Positions 60,504 through 64,000 of a DNA stretch of 64,000 nt are shown here, piece after piece. The notes under the pieces were generated by a model, which saw only the letters and a list, made by a program, of their open reading frames with translations, ran no database searches and had not been told where the DNA came from. Origin of the DNA: Sphingomonas ginsengisoli An et al. 2013 (GTDB lineage: Bacteria; Pseudomonadota; Alphaproteobacteria; Sphingomonadales; Sphingomonadaceae); the NCBI RefSeq assembly GCF_009363895.1, contig NZ_CP045434.1, forward strand, positions 1,798,001-1,862,000, written 5' to 3'. The position numbers and the translations under genes were made by a program. Numbering within the stretch: the stretch's first letter is position 1; every line of letters starts with the position of its first letter.

Positions 60504-60643
60504 CGGCTGCGCTTGTGGCACAGCAGCAGCGACCCTGCACAGGGGCTGCGTGCCGTCTCGCTTGACTTGCCGGGCCAAGCGGAGTCACCTCGCCGTTCCG
60601 GACCCGTTGCGTTCCCATCCGACTTTCGCAGGAGGAGCTGGAA

Positions 60644-61102
60644 ATGAACGAAACCGTGATAACCGCGCCCGAGAGTGGCGCCCGCGTCCCATGGCATCTG
60701 TGGACCGTCGGGATCGTCTCGCTGCTGTGGAACAGCTTCGGCGGCTACGACTACACCATGACCCGGCTGAGAAACGTCGACTATCTCAAGAACGCCGGCG
60801 ATCCGGCGGCCATGCTCGCCTACATCGACGCCATGCCGCTCTATGCCCAGATCGGCTGGGGCCTCGGCGTCTGGGGCTCAGTGCTCGGCAGCGTCCTGTT
60901 GCTGACGCGCAGCCGCCATGCCGTGACCGCATTCGCGGTGTCGCTGGCGGGAGCGGTGCTCAGCTTTGCCGGTCAGTCGCTCGGGCCGCCGGCGCCGATG
61001 AACGAGGGCATGATGAAGTACATGCCCGTCCTGATCATCGCGCTGGTGCTTTTGCAGCTGTGGTATGCCGCGCGGCAATCGCGGGCCGGGGTGCTGCGCT
61101 AG
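60644..61102 (+). CDS. Integral membrane protein of unknown function
   Basis: This 152-residue protein has four transmembrane helices. TVGIVSLLWNSFGGYDYTMT begins TM1, and WGLGVWGSVLGSVLLLTRSR, AFAVSLAGAVLSFAGQSLG and YMPVLIIALVLLQLWYAARQ are the others. It resembles small sphingomonad sugar-transporter-like proteins, but I cannot name it. AGGAGGA before the ATG fixes the start. It overlaps the convergent S10 peptidase by four bases. Confidence 0.6.
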   Translation: MNETVITAPESGARVPWHLWTVGIVSLLWNSFGGYDYTMTRLRNVDYLKNAGDPAAMLAYIDAMPLYAQIGWGLGVWGSVLGSVLLLTRSRHAVTAFAVSLAGAVLSFAGQSLGPPAPMNEGMMKYMPVLIIALVLLQLWYAARQSRAGVLR

Positions 61103-62619
61103 CGCGAGCGGATGAAGGCGCGGATGTCGCCGACCAGCTTGGCGCGATCCTCGTCGCGGACGTACATCATGTGTCCGGCGTGATAGTAATGGAATTGGAC
61201 CCGATCCTGCGGGATGCCGGTGCGCGACAGGCTGTATTCGGCGCCGAAGAAGGGCGTGGCGAAGTCGTAATAGCCCTGGGCGACGAACACCCGCAGGCCG
61301 CTGTTCTCGCGCAGCGCGGTGCCGAGGTAGGGCGCGACGTTCATGTAGCTGCTGTCGTCGCGGCCGCCGAGCCGCCAGTCCCAGTCGCGCCCGACCGAGC
61401 CGATTGCCTGATATTCGCGGTCGGTCTTGAAGCCGAGCGAGCCGCGCGCCCAGCTGTTGATCGCCGCGGTATAGCCGGCGTCGATGCCGTAGAAGCTCGG
61501 ATCGTTGTCGACGTTCTCGCCGGCGCTGTCATAGTCCTGACCGGTGTAGCGGGTGTCGAGCCGGCCGATCGTCTGGTTACGGTCGCGCAGCAACTCCTTG
61601 AAGAAACGGCCGGGCGTCACCCGCAGGTCGGCGTGGTCGAGGTAAGTGGTGCTGAGCCCGGTGAAGCGGGCGAGCTGCGGCAGGATGGCGGCGCGCTCGG
61701 CGGGTGTCGCGTGCTGCCCCTTGAGGAGGAAGCTGGCGTAGGGGCCGAGCGCGAACTGGCGCGCTTCCTCGGTGAACTGCTCGACCGACGGGCTCTGCGC
61801 CTTGCCGTGGTAGAGCGCGGTCGCGGCCATCGACGGCAGGTTGGTGATGTAGTTGAGCTCGTTCCCCGCCGCATCCGAACCGGCGGCGAAGTCGAGGATG
61901 GTCGAGATGAGGATGATGCCGTTCAAGCCCACGTCGTTGTAGGTGACGTTCATCAGCTGGTTGGCGACCGCCGCCGAGCGGGTGGTCCCGTAGCTTTCGC
62001 CGCCGAGGAATTTGGGGCTGGCCCAGCGGCCGTTGTCGTTGAGCCAGCGGCGGATCACCCCGGCGACCAGCTTGGCGTCCTGGGTGACGCCGTAATAATT
62101 CTTCGGGTCGGCCTTGCCGATGAGGTGCGACCAACCGGTGCCCGGCGGGTCGATGAAAACCATGTCGCTGACGTCGAGCAGCGAGCCCGGATTGTCGACA
62201 ATCGGGTAAGGCGGGGCGCCATCGTCGCGCGCGTCGGAGGGGATCGCGACCCGCTTGGGCCCGAATGCCCCCATTTGCAGCCACACCGAGCCCGAGCCGG
62301 GACCGCCGTTGAACAGGAAGGTGATCGGCCGGTTGGGGTCTCGCGGCTCCTTGACGTAGGCGGTGGTGACCACCGCGACCTCGGGCACGCCATCGTCATT
62401 CTTGACGATCGTCTCGCCGATGGTCGCGGCGTAGTTGATGCGCTGGCCACCGAAAGTGCCCGAGTGGCGGGTGGTGACGACCTGCGGCACCACGTCGACG
62501 GGCGCGTCGGCCGCGGCCTGCCCCTTGCGGTCGCCCCCCGGCCGGTCCTGCGCCGCCGCCGGTCCCGCCGTCACCAACACCGCCGCAAGTACCGCCGCCA
62601 GGGCCCACCGATCAGTCAC
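61099..62619 (-). CDS. Serine carboxypeptidase-like S10 family peptidase (exported)
   Basis: This 506-residue protein has a signal peptide (WALAAVLAAVLVTAGPAAAQ). The S10 motifs are in place: FLFNGGPGSGSVWLQMGAFG (oxyanion), DPPGTGWS, FLGGESYGTTRSA with the catalytic Ser, GYYDFATPFFG with Asp, and YYHAGHMMYV with His. It likely removes C-terminal residues from peptides in the periplasm. The GTG at 62619 is preferred (GGGAG seven bases upstream); an ATG at 62673 would lengthen it by 18 residues. Confidence 0.88.
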   Translation of the reverse strand: MTDRWALAAVLAAVLVTAGPAAAQDRPGGDRKGQAAADAPVDVVPQVVTTRHSGTFGGQRINYAATIGETIVKNDDGVPEVAVVTTAYVKEPRDPNRPITFLFNGGPGSGSVWLQMGAFGPKRVAIPSDARDDGAPPYPIVDNPGSLLDVSDMVFIDPPGTGWSHLIGKADPKNYYGVTQDAKLVAGVIRRWLNDNGRWASPKFLGGESYGTTRSAAVANQLMNVTYNDVGLNGIILISTILDFAAGSDAAGNELNYITNLPSMAATALYHGKAQSPSVEQFTEEARQFALGPYASFLLKGQHATPAERAAILPQLARFTGLSTTYLDHADLRVTPGRFFKELLRDRNQTIGRLDTRYTGQDYDSAGENVDNDPSFYGIDAGYTAAINSWARGSLGFKTDREYQAIGSVGRDWDWRLGGRDDSSYMNVAPYLGTALRENSGLRVFVAQGYYDFATPFFGAEYSLSRTGIPQDRVQFHYYHAGHMMYVRDEDRAKLVGDIRAFIRSR

Positions 62620-62632
62620 GCTCGTCTCCCTC

Positions 62633-62657
62633 AGAACCGGCGCGCACCATGCCCGTT
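62633..62657 (+). promoter_or_regulatory. EcfG-like promoter candidate for the DUF2171 gene
   Basis: AGAAC, 16 bases, CGTT, one mismatch from GGAAC-N16-CGTT. It lies about 84 bases before the DUF2171 start, further away than the other candidates. Confidence 0.3.
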
Positions 62658-62740
62658 CGCGGTCGGCTGACAAGAGGGAGCCGTTACGGTCGCGACGCGT
62701 TCAGCGAAGCGGGTTCATCCAAACTCAAGGGAGAAGACAC

Positions 62741-63013
62741 ATGGCCGACCTCAGCCAGGTTCGTGAGCATATGGAAGTCATCGGCGCCGACGGCGTCCAT
62801 GTGGGCACCGTCGACCACGTCGATGGCGAGCGGATCAAGCTCACCAAGAAGGACAGCGGCAGCGGTGAAGGCGGCGCGCACGAGGGTCACCACCATTATC
62901 TCCCCGGTGGTTTGGTGGCCGGAGTCGAGGGCGACCAGGTCCGCCTGAGCGCCAACGCCGACGTCGCCGCCAATCTGTTCGAGGAAGAAGAGAGCGGTCA
63001 GTCGCTCGGCTGA
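62741..63013 (+). CDS. DUF2171 (PRC-barrel-like) protein
   Basis: This 90-residue protein matches DUF2171: VREHMEVIGADGVHVGTVDH, then DGERIKLTKKDSG, then HYLPGGLVAGVEGDQVRLS. It is probably a small beta-barrel fold. Such proteins are often induced by stress; the function is unknown. AAGGGAG precedes the ATG. An intrinsic terminator follows at 63041. Confidence 0.85.
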   Translation: MADLSQVREHMEVIGADGVHVGTVDHVDGERIKLTKKDSGSGEGGAHEGHHHYLPGGLVAGVEGDQVRLSANADVAANLFEEEESGQSLG

Positions 63014-63040
63014 GTCACCGTTCACCATAACGGAATCGAT

Positions 63041-63080
63041 AACCGCCGTTGCCTTTTTTACGAGGGTAACGGCGGTTTTT
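63041..63080 (+). terminator. Intrinsic terminator after the DUF2171 gene
   Basis: AACCGCCGTTGCC and GGTAACGGCGGTT pair as a 13-bp stem (one G-T pair) around an 11-base loop, followed directly by TTT. It begins 28 bases after the stop codon. Confidence 0.85.
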
Positions 63081-63127
63081 CGTGGGTTCGCGCGATTCCG
63101 GCTGGCGCGCTCGCCTATCATGGAAAG

Positions 63128-64000
63128 ATGGAACGACGGGGGGAGCGCGGCGGATCGAACGATCCGCCCAGCGCGGCCGAGAAGGGCCGCTACGAGCGCA
63201 TGCTCGGCAATTCCGCCACCGCGGCGATTTGCGCCGATCCCGACCACGGCATCATCGGCTGGAATAGCGCGGCCGAGCAAATGTTCGGTTATCCCGCGGC
63301 GGAGGCGATCGGCCAGCCGCTTTCCATCATCATCCCCGAGCGATTGCGCGCCGCGCACGACGCGGGAATGATCCGCGCGATTGCTGCCCGCAAGACGCCG
63401 ATGGCCGGCCAGACCATCGAGATCATGGCCCTTCACCGCGACGGGCACGAAATCCCGGTCGACCTGTCGTTGTCGATGTGGTTCGAGGAGGGGCGGCCGA
63501 TGTTCGGCGCGCTCCTGCGCGACGTCAGCGACCGCCACGCCGCGACCCGCCGGCTCGAGCATCTCGCCCATCGCGACACGCTGACCACGCTGCCCAATCG
63601 CGGGGCGCTGGTGACGCGGCTCGCGGAAACGCTCGGCCAGCAGCCGTGCGCGCTGTTGATGCTCGACCTCGACGGCTTCAAGCATGTCAACGACAGCCTC
63701 GGCCACAGTGCCGGCGATGCCCTGCTCGCCGAGGTCGCCAAGCGGCTCAGGGCCGCTGTCGACGTCGGCGATTTCGTCGCCCGTCTCGGCGGCGATGAAT
63801 TCGCCATCCTTCTCACCGAACATGTCGGTCCGCTGCGGATCGATGCCCTGTCCACCCGCATTTTCACCGCGCTCAAGCAGCCGTTCGCGCTCGCCGGGCG
63901 CTCGGTCTTCGTTGGAACCAGCATCGGCGTCGCCTTGAGCCCGCACGATGCGACCGAGGTCGACCAGTTGCTCGCCGATGCGGACCTTGCGCTTTACAGC
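63128..64000 (+). CDS. PAS-GGDEF diguanylate cyclase (partial, cut by window edge)
   Basis: The first 291 residues are present, with no stop before the window ends. A PAS domain comes first: AAICADPDHGIIGWNSAAEQ, then MFGYPAAEAIGQPLS, then IEIMALHRDGHEIPVDLSLS. A GGDEF domain follows: LAHRDTLTTLPNRGALVTRL, LMLDLDGFKHVNDSLGHSAG, and the signature VARLGGDEFAILL. It should make c-di-GMP; an EAL domain could follow beyond the edge. ATG 63128 has no strong ribosome site and ATG 63200 is a possible alternative. Confidence 0.88.
   Translation, partial: MERRGERGGSNDPPSAAEKGRYERMLGNSATAAICADPDHGIIGWNSAAEQMFGYPAAEAIGQPLSIIIPERLRAAHDAGMIRAIAARKTPMAGQTIEIMALHRDGHEIPVDLSLSMWFEEGRPMFGALLRDVSDRHAATRRLEHLAHRDTLTTLPNRGALVTRLAETLGQQPCALLMLDLDGFKHVNDSLGHSAGDALLAEVAKRLRAAVDVGDFVARLGGDEFAILLTEHVGPLRIDALSTRIFTALKQPFALAGRSVFVGTSIGVALSPHDATEVDQLLADADLALYS

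Noticed and set aside
60151-62670. 839-residue plus-strand frame opposite ruvB and the S10 peptidase
   Set aside because: It runs antisense across several well-supported genes on both strands and lacks any family motif.
62684-63946. 420-residue minus-strand frame opposite DUF2171 and the GGDEF gene
   Set aside because: It crosses the intrinsic terminator and is antisense to two clear genes. It is a composition artefact.

Overview
The window looks like chromosome from a high-GC alphaproteobacterium, most probably a member of the Sphingomonadaceae. The support is a MipZ division-plane ATPase, the ybgC-tolQRAB-pal order, a fasciclin/ECF sigma/anti-sigma locus, DUF3008, DUF2171 and DUF5985 proteins, GGAAC-N16-CGTT (EcfG-type) promoter candidates, a TonB-dependent receptor tail at the left edge, and a dispersed hairpin repeat built on GAATGTCCGC...CCCATTGCGGACATTC. 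This assignment is inference; no rRNA is present.

Region 1 (1-8 kb): end of a TonB-dependent receptor, an acyl-CoA ligase, and a carboxylesterase/MFS pair divergent from a TetR regulator with a perfect palindrome between them. A repeat-rich gap follows, then a translationally coupled pair of a luciferase-like flavin monooxygenase and an ATP-grasp ligase. Region 2 (8-20 kb): stress and housekeeping functions. These are a DksA/TraR zinc finger, Hsp20, PilZ, NAD(P)HX dehydratase, a Crp/Fnr regulator, several tiny proteins, DUF72, a YihY membrane protein, and an SRPBCC-alcohol dehydrogenase-SDR operon. EcfG-like promoters face both ways between YihY and the SRPBCC gene. Region 3 (20.4-29.5 kb): a signalling block with a BLUF photoreceptor, a REC-PAS-kinase-REC protein, a giant soluble poly-HAMP hybrid kinase with nine 92-residue units, a winged-helix protein and two DUF5985 membrane proteins.

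Region 4 (29.8-43.1 kb) is an accessory/defence island. It holds a DUF4268 nuclease-like protein, a DUF3489-DUF2924-serine recombinase cassette, and a type I restriction-modification operon (hsdR-hsdS-hsdM) whose hsdS is cut by one in-frame TAG. It also holds a zinc-ribbon protein with a HEPN-like R-x4-H motif, and a three-gene unit of an unrecognised barrel-like protein followed by an Xre/MbcA-type antitoxin and a RES-domain toxin. The island stops at tRNA-Thr(CGT), with a phage/GTA-type holin and GH108 endolysin on the other side.

Region 5 (44.8-64 kb) is conserved chromosome: ketopantoate reductase and pantothenate synthetase (pantothenate synthesis), exported MsrA/MsrB (methionine sulfoxide repair), ECF sigma/anti-sigma/fasciclin, phosphoglucomutase/phosphomannomutase, MipZ, the complete Tol-Pal operon, RuvB, a DUF3089 hydrolase, an S10 carboxypeptidase, DUF2171, and a PAS-GGDEF protein cut by the right edge. 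The best candidates for undescribed biology are the 39.5-43.1 kb cassette, the nonsense-interrupted hsdS, and the ATP-grasp/flavin monooxygenase pair.
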